Assembly: GCF_026262505.1 (NCBI RefSeq)
Contig: NC_067204.1
Location: forward strand, 6,171,797-6,235,796
Source of the DNA: Trichomonas vaginalis G3
Taxonomy: Eukaryota > Parabasalia > Trichomonadida > Trichomonadidae
Length of the DNA stretch: 64,000 nt
Reading direction: 5' to 3'
Under the pieces are notes generated by a model that saw only the letters and a program-made list of their open reading frames with translations, was not told the DNA's origin and searched no databases. The translations under genes and the position numbers were made by a program. This document shows positions 39,293-49,281 of this stretch, piece after piece; position 1 is the stretch's first letter; the number at the start of each line of letters is the position of its first letter.

Positions 39293-40150
39293 TCGTCATT
39301 TTCAACTTCTTTAGCATATTCGTCAGGAGTTGTCTTATATTTGTTAGGAACTGTCTTTGAAAGTATACCACCTTGAACTTTGACAAGTTTGAAACGAGGT
39401 CTGACATAGTAGTTTTATCTTCTGCTTGCAGTGTGTACATTTTGCCATGTTTGCCTAAAACTTCATAATATTCTCTTGTATACTTTCTTCTATTTTTACG
39501 AACACGAATGTGAGTACTCTGTCGGGTTCCCATTGTTGTCATAGTCAATAGTATTTTCATATGGGTCGCGTTTAGGTATTTCTATTTTACTTTGTCACCT
39601 TTCTGAAGTTTGAAGCCCGGCATTCTTTCTTGTTTGTCTCTTTTGACTAAATTATTAAATATATAGTCTTTCTCTAAGTCAGGTTGTTTTTCATTTCTTC
39701 GGGGAGTGGTTTCCCAAACTTTTTGTTTACGGTTATTGTAAATATTTAAAACTTGTCTCATCTTTGCCATGGAGAAGTGTCTATATTTGTCGTCATATGA
39801 CATTTCATTTGCTTCACCACCTTGTGGTTGGTTTTAAGTCTCTTAACATTTTTATACAACCGTCAATGACACCAAGAGCAGAATGGTTTTGGTCGACAAT
39901 GAAATATTGGTTTACATTTTTTGAACGCAGATAGTTTTTAATATCGTCTGATTTGAAAGAATTTCACAGTCAGATGTCAGTTTTGTTGATGGTATTTGTC
40001 AACGAATATTGTCAAAGCTGCTAAGATATCTAAAATATTTTTGGACTGTAATGGTATGGCTTCACAGTACTTGTGTTTTGACCAACAAATATTAACCAGT
40101 ATGGTGGTCCATCTTCTCTATACCTCGGAATGTTTTCCAAGATATCCATA
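39293..40150 (-). pseudogene. Maverick retroviral-like (rve) integrase, 5'-truncated and broken
   Basis: Read right to left. The stretch at about 40030-40140 gives ENIPRYREDGPPYWLIFVGQ, the start of the DDE core. A broken middle (39830-40020) includes the second catalytic region. The 39582-39803 frame (MSYDDKYRHFSMAKMRQ) and the 39300-39560 frame form the C-terminal DNA-binding region (QERMPGFKLQKGDKVK, then YYEVLGKHGKMYTLQ). At least five frame breaks. The N-terminal zinc-binding part is missing because the piece ends abruptly at 40150 in RasGAP-like sequence. It would have catalysed element insertion. Confidence 0.6.
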
Positions 40151-41712
40151 GCATTGTACGTGCAATGAGCGCGTGTACATTCGAGAAAAAGAAAGCTACG
40201 AAATGGGCGATCATAAATCAAGACTCACAGTTCTATTTGATAGGTGTTAAAGATAAAGAACTTGTTGTACAAGCAGAAGGACTCGTTAAAGAAGTAATTC
40301 GAACAAAAACAGGAGATGGAATTTCTGTAATCGGCTTAAATGGCAAACCGATATGCAAGAATCTTGTTTTGAAGGATCCACAACATATCCTTTCATGGAT
40401 CAGATGTATGAATGATCCAATTCCTTTTTATAATTTTATGTCATCAATTATCGAGCCATATCCTGACCAAGTTTATCAGGCAATATATGCTGCAGTCACA
40501 CATTCAGATTTTGTTTATGTTCGTACTCTTTTTGAACTTGTTCCTCCAGATCATCAACAATCTTTGATTCTCATGAGATCTTTATTCAACATCTTCTGCT
40601 ATGCAGGCAAAATCAACCAATTCTATCAACTTGTTGTTTTGAAGTTCTTTGAGTCCAATCCTGACATCACAGCTCCATATCATCTGAAAAATCTTGTTAA
40701 TGTTGTTTTCATGAAGAGCTGTGGCAATTATATGAATTTCATGAAGACACTTGTTAAATATATTGATGATTCCAATGTCAATGTTGATGATAAATCATCA
40801 ATTGACAAATCTGTTGTTTTATTAACGACAGTGATCAAGATTATCTCACAGAGTTACATCTATGTATCTCCTGAGCTCCACCACCTCCTAAGTATTGTTA
40901 AAGAAGTCGCTTCTTTGCATCATAATAATCTTGGTTCGTTATATGATTTGATTTCGGAACTTTTCTTGCTTGGTCCTGTTTCAGATATGATTCTGAACCC
41001 AGAAGCAATCCTCAAAGTCCAAGTCGCCCATAAAGAAATTTTCAAACCATTAATTCTTCAGTTGAGAAAGGTCTTTAGGCTTGGATTACTCGACCGACAT
41101 CTTTCTGATATCAATGACAGACTGGAGAAGCATACGTACGACAAGCTTTTCGAATTCATTATGTATATTTCTGATTTCGATTATGAGATCTTGCCGGACT
41201 ACACAGAAGGAATGACGGAAATCTCCAGGTTGGCACGCGATATTGATGTTATCTTTGTTGCCATCACGAAACTCGGCGCGCATTTCTCAAAAGCTCTAAT
41301 TAGAACTGATAGAGAGCCATATTCGCCATGTGGCTACAATTTCATTGTTCTTCTTTCCCGTTTCTTTGTTCATTGGAACGACCCTGAAGTTCTCAGAGCT
41401 CGTAATACGAAACTTCTTCCAGCAGAAGCTGTTATTGACCGCGATGGAACTGTTCGAAGAATTGTACCAATAACTCCGGACATGGAACTCAAGCCTGGAG
41501 TAAAAATGTACAAGAAAATCAAACGTCCTGACAATATCTTGATTAATGATGTTGTAAAACCAAATGACGGAAGTCCAAGAAAAGGAAGCCCCAGAATCCT
41601 CAAGAAAATTAAAAATGCTGACTCTGAAAAGAAGCCTGGTTATGTAATAAAGGTGGAAAAATCTGATAAGAAGATTGACACGCGCCAAAGAGTTATTGCA
41701 ACGGAAGTGTAA
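40151..41712 (+). pseudogene. RasGAP-like gene, copy B (open, but start missing)
   Basis: 515 codons are open from the internal Met at 40165, but the frame continues upstream to the junction with Maverick sequence at 40150/40151. The first part of the gene is at 24466-24943, so this is a truncated gene rather than one starting at 40165. All-helical. The segment at about residues 100-280 resembles a RasGAP domain (LFNIFCYAGKINQFYQLVV, ISELFLLGPVSDMILNPEA), but the arginine-finger position appears to read FMKSC, so GAP activity is doubtful. The C-terminal 90 residues are basic (KKIKRPDNIL, SPRKGSPRILKKIK). RasGAP is a moderate-confidence call. Confidence 0.5.
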
Positions 41713-42236
41713 ATATAAACAATTTATTTGAATATATATTTTTACTCATAATATCATATTTTTTCGAATTTCAAAAACAATTTGTTGTTGTATCATCTAA
41801 AAACAAGTATTTCTGTGATTTAAAGTAGTTACGAGATAAAAATATCATATTGGATTTTTTTTGTTTCTTGGCGACTTGGCCGGCATGATTGACGATATGG
41901 TGCAATTTTTACTTTTTGAAGGGATAAAAATTTTTTCGCTAAAATCATTAAGATTCTTCTATATAAGAATTCTAATCAATTTAGACTATTTATATTTTTT
42001 TCAGACTATTTTGAATGCAAAATTTTGTTTTGGATGTCAAAAAAGAATTGAATGCAAATCATTTTCAAAATACGTTTCCTCACAAATTATTTGGATTTTT
42101 TATAATTTTCTTATTGGAACCATATATTTTTGATCCATCCATATAATACAAATTATATGAAAGAATTAAGTTTTCAATCCCTGACTTTTTTGAATTATTG
42201 GATTTTTTAAAAAATCGATTGAATCATTTTGCATAA
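41713..42236. other. Intergenic
   Basis: AT-rich, 524 bases. A chance open frame at 41861-42133 is T/F-rich and not gene-like. Confidence 0.4.
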
Positions 42237-43133
42237 ATGGATTATTCTATAATTGATTACCCTGATATATCAGTGTATATCGATGGCCATGCCTTCCAAA
42301 CGACATCAGTGGTCGCTGAAAACTTCAGCAATAGTATTCGCAATTCTAGAAAGTTGGATAAAACTATGAAAAAAATTGAATTTTCTGCATTTGTGAAGAC
42401 GGAATTGACATACAAACTACTGGAAACTGTAATGAAAGGAGAAAAAATTTCTTATCTTTCAATCACTAACGAAATAGCCGGTGACCTCTTTAATGTAGGC
42501 TATTATGTTGGAAACCTAGAATTAATACGTGTAGGCCTGCATGTACTACAATTGCACGTATAAAATATCGATAAAATCGAAAGAAAGGACCTAATTTCAT
42601 CGCTTAGTTCAGTTGGTTACGATTTCTGTGAACACTTGATCCAAAAGATGAAAGAACAAAAGTCTCCCGTCAATTGGATATTAGAATCGCTTATCTCAAA
42701 CGACGAATCACTTATAGGTCTTTATAAATATATCGACAGTTACTTGGAATTCAGCCAGTGTCTAAGAATTATGAAGCAGATAGGAAGCAACCAGAGAATT
42801 GCCGAAAACTATGATGAGAATCTATATGAACTATGCCAAAATATTCTTTTCCCAGCTCTTGAGAAATTTTCAATTGAAAAGGATGAGTCTCAACAGCTAT
42901 CATCTGATTTACTTGAGCAGGCTGGTTGGGTGATCGAAGCGCAAGAAGAAGAAAGAGTAATATTGAGCAAAGATTTGTTAGAATTAGAAGAGAAATATAA
43001 TAAGAACATTGATGAACAAATCCTCAATAAATCTATCTGGAGGAATAAGGGATCAATATTATCAAGGTCTCTTCTTGCTTCTGGTCGGAAGCCTCCCTTA
43101 AACTTTTGTCAAAATGATGAAAATGAATAAAGC
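42237..43133 (+). pseudogene. BTB/POZ-like protein gene with an in-frame stop (copy B)
   Basis: Start at 42237 (MDYSIIDYPDISVYIDGHAF). Codons 1-108 form a BTB-like start (a strand-turn-strand opening, then TTSVVAENFSNSIRNSR). A TAA at 42561-42563 is followed in the same frame by about 188 open codons ending at 43133 (about 297 residues in all), with a BACK-like helical part (NILFPALEKFSIEKDESQ). The same TAA is in copy A, so it is unlikely to be a sequencing error. Product as written: a 108-residue BTB fragment. BTB proteins often act as adaptors of cullin-3 ligases. Confidence 0.55.
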
Positions 43134-43331
43134 TGTTGTAATTCTAATTCCATGATTGGATTACTAATAAAAATTATATATGTGTTATGAGATTTTAAGT
43201 TATAAAGGTAAGAATATCTATAAATTACAGGAAGTCATTTCTAAATTTTGTTGACTATGCATTATATTGTATTTATTTGGATTGAAAGCTCTATGTATCA
43301 ATAGAATCTCATTCAAGAATAGCTTAAATCA

Positions 43332-43336
43332 TCATT
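43332..43336 (+). promoter_or_regulatory. Trichomonad initiator TCATT
   Basis: TCATTTTGG with A+1 at 43334, 41 bases before the IWS1 ATG. Confidence 0.4.
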
Positions 43337-43374
43337 TTGGAAAAAAAATTCTACGGTTTTGACACTGAAGCCAA

Positions 43375-44367
43375 ATGTCTGATGAAGAGCTTGAGTTAAG
43401 TGATAATGAAGAAACCAACCATAAGTCAGAGCTTGTTGCTAAGTCCCATAACGATGAAAGTGATAGTGACCCAGAGCCTCCAAAGAATGATGATTATCAA
43501 GCTGATTCATACAACGCAATTTCGGACAATGATAATGATACTCACAATGATTATGGATATAATGAAGAACCAGCTAAATCAAAATCTAAAAAGAAGTCTA
43601 CAAAGCAAAAAGTTGAATTAACACCTGAACAGCAAGCAATTGATGCAGAATTCGAATCATTACTTCCAAGGAAAGCAAAGCGCGTTGTTGATGACAATCC
43701 AGATGAAGTCTCAAAGATTAATGAAGCCCGTGCAAAAAGTCTTATTGAAGACATGGATCGCGCTTACAACCAAGACTACCAATCAAAGATAGTCAAGACA
43801 ACACGCACATTTGCACGTCAAATGTTCTTGACAAAGAATTTGGAACCAGTTTCTCATGATGTGGAACTTACAAAGGCTTTAATTCAGTCTGGAGTATTGG
43901 ATAGATTCAAGACATGGATTAAAGGCTTCCCAGATGGCTCACTTCCAACAGTTACCATCGTAGAACTGATTCTCAAATGTTTGGCTTCTTACAAACTTGA
44001 TGATGAACAAATTAGGACATCTGGTGTTGTTGAAACAGTTAATGCTATCGATACAAAGAATACTTCACCGAAAGTTGTTGATCTCAGAGAATCTTTACTT
44101 TCTACTTGGAAACGTCAACTCGTTCAAGCTAAATCTGGCTACGAAGTTCAGCGTTCTACTACAGTCGATGTTAACTCCGATGTTACAAAGGCTATTAAGG
44201 ACTCTAACTACTTGAGAGCTGATGAACTCGCAAAGAGGCAGAGAAACCAGGAAATTCGTATGAAGACACTCGAAGATGCAGGATTCAAGGTTGATAGACC
44301 ACTTCTTCAGCCCTCTGAACCTCTTAGAATTCTTAAGTCAGTTGATAAGGTCAAGGGACGTCATTAA
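43375..44367 (+). CDS. IWS1: IWS1/Spn1-like transcription elongation factor
   Basis: Encodes 330 residues. The N-terminal 100 residues are acidic and disordered (DEELELSDNEE, then KSKSKKKSTKQK). Residues about 145-260 form the TFIIS N-terminal (LW)-type domain: ALIQSGVLDRFKTWIKGFPD, then LPTVTIVELILKCL. This arrangement is that of IWS1/Spn1, which binds Spt6 and RNA polymerase II during elongation. The C-terminus is basic. The gene is intact, follows the BTB-like gene on the same strand, and is partially duplicated at 35.4 kb. Confidence 0.8.
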   Translation: MSDEELELSDNEETNHKSELVAKSHNDESDSDPEPPKNDDYQADSYNAISDNDNDTHNDYGYNEEPAKSKSKKKSTKQKVELTPEQQAIDAEFESLLPRKAKRVVDDNPDEVSKINEARAKSLIEDMDRAYNQDYQSKIVKTTRTFARQMFLTKNLEPVSHDVELTKALIQSGVLDRFKTWIKGFPDGSLPTVTIVELILKCLASYKLDDEQIRTSGVVETVNAIDTKNTSPKVVDLRESLLSTWKRQLVQAKSGYEVQRSTTVDVNSDVTKAIKDSNYLRADELAKRQRNQEIRMKTLEDAGFKVDRPLLQPSEPLRILKSVDKVKGRH

Positions 44368-44965
44368 AGCATAGAAATTATTTATATGTAATTATTGGAT
44401 TTAAAATAATAAATCTCAAGCAAATATTATTATTATTTTTTTTATAAAATATTTTTAAAATTCAAACACTGTAACGGTTACAATGTATGATGTTCTTAGT
44501 TCTATTATATACAATTGCAATAAATTAAAGAATTTATTGAAATTCACATTATATCTTTTCATCTTTGAATTGTTATAGAATACATTTGCTAAAACACTGG
44601 ATTAAGTTATTCAAGTATGGTGCAGGGTAATAATACAATTAATTCAAAATCCGCATTAAACCAATTATAAATTTTGGAATTGTTGCTGTTGTTATTAAGG
44701 ATGAATAAAAGAATTCATGAATATATAAGTATCTAAGCTAATTACATCAAACAAAACGTTAATAATTTATCTCTAAATAAAATTTGATGAGAAGAAACAT
44801 TCAATTACCCATTTTTATGGCACGTATTTAGTCAGTTCTATGAAAGGAGTTGGATAATTAGTCTTTACAAGTAAAATGATTAAAACAAGAAAAAAAAATT
44901 TTAGAATAAGCTTGATAAAAAACAAAAATGACTTGATAAGTAATCATAATGATTAAATATTTTGA
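44368..44965. other. Intergenic between convergent genes
   Basis: AT-rich, 598 bases, between the IWS1 stop and the LisH-like stop. No gene seen. Confidence 0.45.
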
Positions 44966-45850
44966 TCACTGTGAAAGCGCATCTGTTTGTATTGGTTTTG
45001 GCCTTTCTCTTTGAGATTTCATTGGAGTTATGCGTGGTCTTTCTGTTTGAGCTGAAACAACTGATGGAGCGCTTCTATTGTTTGTTAAAGGTGTGTTTAC
45101 GACACTTCTCGGGAATATTTGAGCGTAAGATTTTCCATTCGGGGATCTTGGGCCTCCTTTTGGAGAACGAGCACCTTCTGGAAGCATAGATTGTGTTTCA
45201 CGTCTGACAAACCTGAATGATGTATGTGGCATCTCGGATTGAGCTTCTGGAGCAAATCTGATGCGATTAAATGACTCTCCAGTAGGAGAAAGTGGTACAT
45301 CGCGTGTTGATACTGCAAATTCACGTTCTGCAAATGCTGATTCTTGTATAATTGCTGCTTTTCTGCCAGAACCTTGAGATGAACGAGCTTGTTCTGCAAG
45401 AAGCGCTTCTTCTTTGGCTCTCTTTTTAGCTTGCTCTTCTTCTTCGATTTGTCTCTTCTCTTCGACATGCTCTTCGTTCCATTGTAATAATTCGCTCATT
45501 GGATTTGATGTTTGTTGTAATTTAAGTTCTTGTATGTTTCCCATTGATCCATATTTTAGTTGTGATTGCTGAATTTCCATGTTAAATGCTTCTTTAGTTA
45601 AATCTAAAATTTGATATTTTTGTAAGAACTTTTGAACTAATTGAAATGCAATAGAGTTTGCCTTGCTATCCTTTGTCGTTATTTTTGACTTGAGACGTTC
45701 GTTATTTTTAGAATTAAATACGGCTTTGCAAATTTCATTCATATACAAAGCATTTATTTTATTTGTACTTCCAGATTCATTCATCTCGTCTAATATATAC
45801 TTTTGCATACGTTTTGTAGTTTCTGAGACATTACCTCGTGCTGCGCTCAT
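44966..45850 (-). CDS. LisH-type (FOP/FOR20-like) protein with low-complexity C-terminus
   Basis: Encodes 294 residues. Residues about 60-95 match the LisH dimerisation pattern (SIAFQLVQKFLQKYQILDLT, then KEAFNMEI). A charged helix follows at about 125-150 (EEKRQIEEEEQAKKRAKEE), and the last 140 residues are Ser/Pro/Arg-rich and disordered (SPKGGPRSPNGKS). N-terminal LisH plus charged helix occurs in centrosomal/basal-body proteins of the FOP/FOR20 group, which would suit a flagellate, but the family is uncertain. The gene is intact. Confidence 0.6.
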   Translation of the reverse strand: MSAARGNVSETTKRMQKYILDEMNESGSTNKINALYMNEICKAVFNSKNNERLKSKITTKDSKANSIAFQLVQKFLQKYQILDLTKEAFNMEIQQSQLKYGSMGNIQELKLQQTSNPMSELLQWNEEHVEEKRQIEEEEQAKKRAKEEALLAEQARSSQGSGRKAAIIQESAFAEREFAVSTRDVPLSPTGESFNRIRFAPEAQSEMPHTSFRFVRRETQSMLPEGARSPKGGPRSPNGKSYAQIFPRSVVNTPLTNNRSAPSVVSAQTERPRITPMKSQRERPKPIQTDALSQ

Positions 45851-46671
45851 TCAAACGTATACAGTTTCGAAATTTTTGTCAAGTAAAAAATTTATTTTAT
45901 ATGTCAAAAAGAATAAGTATAATTTCGGCTTTATCGAATTCTTTTAATGTTAGAAAGTGTTTTTTGGATCAAACTTGAAATGTAAAATAGATCTATAATT
46001 CCAAAATTTTAAGTATTTAATAAATTCAATAGCAAATTTGTATTTTTTCAAATTAAATTGCATTTTTTGAATTTTTTTTGGAATTCAAGACATAATGATT
46101 GAGCAACAATATTAATTACAGTGTCACAATGTTGTACTTCATTTTCATTCTAAATTGGAAGAACAAATATGTTTTGTTGGTTCAGATCTAATCATCTTTT
46201 TAATGTGAAAAGCTTATTTGCAATTAATTTGCAGAAGTTCATATTTCTGTAATAAAAGTCCATACAATGTCCTCGGATACATTCTAAAATACTATAATAT
46301 TAGCTCTATTATCTCTCAAAAATCTTAATACTAATGTTTTAGTAGATATGTGATAGTTCATGAAAATTTGATTATATATTGCTGATGGCCCAAATATTAT
46401 TTTTGTTGATATCTTTTTTCAAAATTATTTTTTCTCAATTTACCAAATTTCATGCATTATGATCATTTCACACTCATGGAAATCCTTTCAAACTAGAATG
46501 ATAAGCTAGAAATTGCTTTCAAAAAAAGAAATGTAACTGTTTTCCTGAGATTCCCTGTTCTGTAATGAAGAAGTAAAATAACAAAGGCCAAATTATTACT
46601 TTTGCTTGTTTTTTATTATTAATTCTTTTAGACAATTTGGAATTTAAACGATAAGAATAAAGATACGATTT
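45851..46671. other. Intergenic
   Basis: 820 bases of AT-rich spacer. No gene, repeat or RNA recognised. Confidence 0.45.
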
Positions 46672-47238
46672 TTAATCTGCGTTAACAAACTGATCAACCT
46701 CGTTTTCATACAAAGAAATGAACTGTTCTGCAAGGTAAGCAAATGGATCATTAACTTTGTTATTTGTCTTTGCGGAAACATCAAAATATACTAATCCCTT
46801 TTCCTTTCCAAATGCAGTGCAATCTTCTGGAGAAACATCTGCAAATTCAGAAAGATCATTCTTATTTCCAACAAGAACACCAGGCAATGATTTTCCAGCA
46901 TACTTTGCAACCTTATCAAGCCAATCGCTGCATTCTTTCAATGTATCAGCGCGAGAAATATCGAAAACTAATATAATTTGGTTTGCATCACGGAAAACAT
47001 CTGGATATTCGTATTCATAAATAGAAGATCCGCTGATATCATACATGAAAAATTCGACAGATGTATTATGTTCTTCGTTGACAATGATTTTTGGTGTACT
47101 TTCTGCAAATAAGGTCATCTGATAAGCTGTCTTGAAAGGACGTTGTGGATCTGCAACAAATGCTTTAATTAAAGAGGTTTTTCCAACAGTGGAAGGTCCA
47201 ACAACTAATACTTTTGAGCGAAGAACTGCGTGGCTCAT
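46672..47238 (-). CDS. IFT27: IFT27 (RABL4)-like small GTPase
   Basis: Encodes 188 residues. P-loop GPSTVGKTSL at residues 14-23; degenerate G3 (YDISGS in place of the Rab-type WDTAGQ); G4 in VLVGNKNDLS; G5-like VSAKT. The block SLPGVLVGNKNDL and the C-terminal FAYLAEQFISLYENEVDQF correspond closely to IFT27. It has no C-terminal prenylation cysteines, as IFT27 lacks them. IFT27 pairs with IFT25 in the intraflagellar transport B complex and helps export cargo from flagella. The gene is intact. An initiator-like TCATT is at 47280-47276. Confidence 0.75.
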   Translation of the reverse strand: MSHAVLRSKVLVVGPSTVGKTSLIKAFVADPQRPFKTAYQMTLFAESTPKIIVNEEHNTSVEFFMYDISGSSIYEYEYPDVFRDANQIILVFDISRADTLKECSDWLDKVAKYAGKSLPGVLVGNKNDLSEFADVSPEDCTAFGKEKGLVYFDVSAKTNNKVNDPFAYLAEQFISLYENEVDQFVNAD

Positions 47239-47275
47239 TTTTTATTGATAAAATTAAAAACGAACTTTTCAATGG

Positions 47276-47280
47276 AATGA
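47276..47280 (-). promoter_or_regulatory. Trichomonad initiator TCATT (minus strand)
   Basis: Minus-strand TCATTCCA with A+1 at 47278, 40 bases before the ATG at 47238. Confidence 0.4.
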
Positions 47281-47482
47281 ATTGTTAGGATACATTTTAA
47301 TTTAAAAATAGCACATACTCAGGCCATCCTTTTGATTTTATATCAAAATATAACTTATTGAAGTCCTCATTAACATTTTTGATTTCTTTTGGATTAGATT
47401 TTGATAAGCAGCCCGCAACATATTAAGCCAATGGGTAGCACACCATTTAATTAATGATTTATTTTTTTTTAATTTTTTTTTC

Positions 47483-48819
47483 ATGTCAAATCAAGACATT
47501 CACCCAAATAAATTCATTGAATTGCAAAGTATCTATAAATGCTACATCGATTCATATACTGCATTATATCAGCTAAAAACGGAAAATGAAGAAGAGTTAA
47601 ACACAATTTACAAAAAGATCAAAACAGAATTGATTGATTCAAAGAAATGTCTCCCCAGAAATATTATAGAAGATATTTTAAATATAATTCCGTATAATAA
47701 TCGCTATACAAAGTCATATTTATCTCTCGCCAAACTCATATCTGATGAATATCATGTGCAAGAGGCCAAAAGAATCTCACCTCTTTCTAACTTCCTGTTT
47801 TATAAGGAATATGGAATTAAATTAGGCAAATATGCTAATTTCAAAAAAATTAAATTAGAAAATCTCGATATTCATAGAGAAAATACAATTTACAAAGCAA
47901 TTATGAATGATGACATAAAAACATTCATCATATTCACGGAAAGAGATGGATTTGATGAAAATCAAATACTTCAAAGCGACCTATATCCAGAATATTATTT
48001 AAATTATTCATTACTTGAGTTATGTTGTTACTACGGTGCAGTTGATTGTTTCAAGTTATTAAGATCAAAATTCAGCTCAGAAATAACTGAAAATTGTCTA
48101 CAACTTTCGTTTTTAAGCGGAAAACCAGAGATCATGAATGAATGTTTGAAATATCAAGAGCCAGACGAAGAATGCATGAATTATGCAATTATTTCACACA
48201 ACATTGATTTCGTCACTTTCTTGATAAATAAATACAATTTAGAGATTGATATAAGATTTTGCGGATGGTTTCATAATCTTGAATCCTTTTTTGTTTATTT
48301 CGATCAAACTAATGATTATAACCAATGCTTTGTTCATTCAGCGATTTAATATTCAATCTCTTTGCGAATATTTCCTATCACATGGTGCAAATATCAATGA
48401 GAAAGATGAAAATGGAGAAACCGCACTTCATTTTGCAGCATTGTTTAGCAATAAAGAAATGGCTGAATTTCTTATTTCACATGGCGCAAATATCAATGAA
48501 AAAGATGACAAAGGAAAAACCGCACTTCATTTAGCAGAATACTATAGTAGAAAAGAAAGGCAGAATTTCTTATTTCACATGGCGCAAATATCAATGAAAA
48601 AGATGACAAAGGAAAAACCGCACTTCATTTAGCAGAATACTATAGTAGAAAAGAAAGGCAGAATTTCTTATTTCACATGGCGCAAATATCAATGAAAAAG
48701 ATGACAAAGGAAAAACCGCACTTCATTTAGCAGAATACTATAGTAGAAAAGAAAGGCAGAATTTCTTATTAGAAGTAAAAAATAATTATATAGTACATTT
48801 AAAACACTCTTGGATTTAG
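47483..48819 (+). pseudogene. DUF3447/ankyrin-repeat protein gene, frame-broken
   Basis: 288 codons from ATG 47483 (MSNQDIHPNKFIELQ) give a DUF3447-type N-terminus (LLELCCYYGAVDCFKLL). A one-base shift at about 48345 moves to a frame with ankyrin repeats (SHGANINEKDENGETALHFA). After the repeat at 48465 the unit length is 98 bases instead of 99, so each unit changes frame. Coding phrases end at 48819 (HLKHSWI). A full-length version would have about 445 residues and bind protein partners. As written only the N-terminal part is translatable. The break is inside the repeat unit itself (see repeat entry). Confidence 0.65.
48465..48770 (+). repeat. 98-base tandem ankyrin repeat (3 full units plus a partial)
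   Basis: Units start at 48465, 48563, 48661 and 48759, exactly 98 bases apart and essentially identical. Ankyrin repeats need 99 bases. Comparison with the preceding unit shows ATGGCTGAATTT changed to AGGCAGAATTT, a loss of one base. The deletion is present in every later unit. Confidence 0.85.
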
Positions 48820-49221
48820 TTCAAAGGTTCGCATATGACATTGTCCCCAAATTTATAATTCATATTCGTAATCAGCGACGCAGGAAATTTGAAAGATCCT
48901 CAAGTAGGTATTGAAGTATTGTTGATGTTGTTCATATCCTAAATTAGCAGTACTTATATCATCAAACTAAAAACTTCTTTTTTTCTCACTAGAACCAAAA
49001 TCTACATCTTCTAAAGAGATTTATGGAAAAACAACTTTAGTAACACTGCTTTGTAATGATGGATGATGTGGTTTGTTTAAATACTTTGTGTTATATTAAC
49101 TTTAGTAAAGTGTTAATGAAAGAAGAATGCTCTTTGAAAGGTTGAATTTTTGCCGCGATTTGCCAAATAAGATTTTTTCTGCGAAAAAAATATCTTCATA
49201 CGGCCACACAAAATTACATAT
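48820..49221. other. Intergenic
   Basis: About 400 bases, AT-rich. No gene seen. Confidence 0.4.
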
Positions 49222-49281
49222 ATGGCCATCAAAGATATAGATTTTAATCAGATTTCCCTCAATTTTTTTTTCAAATTTCAG

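Noticed and set aside
40165..41712. RasGAP-like frame as a complete 515-residue gene starting at 40165
   Set aside because: The open frame continues to the Maverick junction, and the upstream coding part exists at 24466-24943. The Met is internal.
42561..42563. TAA (and TAA at 63557) as evidence for a reassigned stop codon
   Set aside because: Trichomonads use the standard code and the intact genes here end at TAA or TGA/TAG normally. Nonsense changes are simpler.
49262..49281. TTTCAG before the ARL8 ATG as an intron 3' splice site
   Set aside because: No trichomonad-type 5' site or ACTAACACACAG branch/acceptor motif is present. More simply the second ATG is the start.
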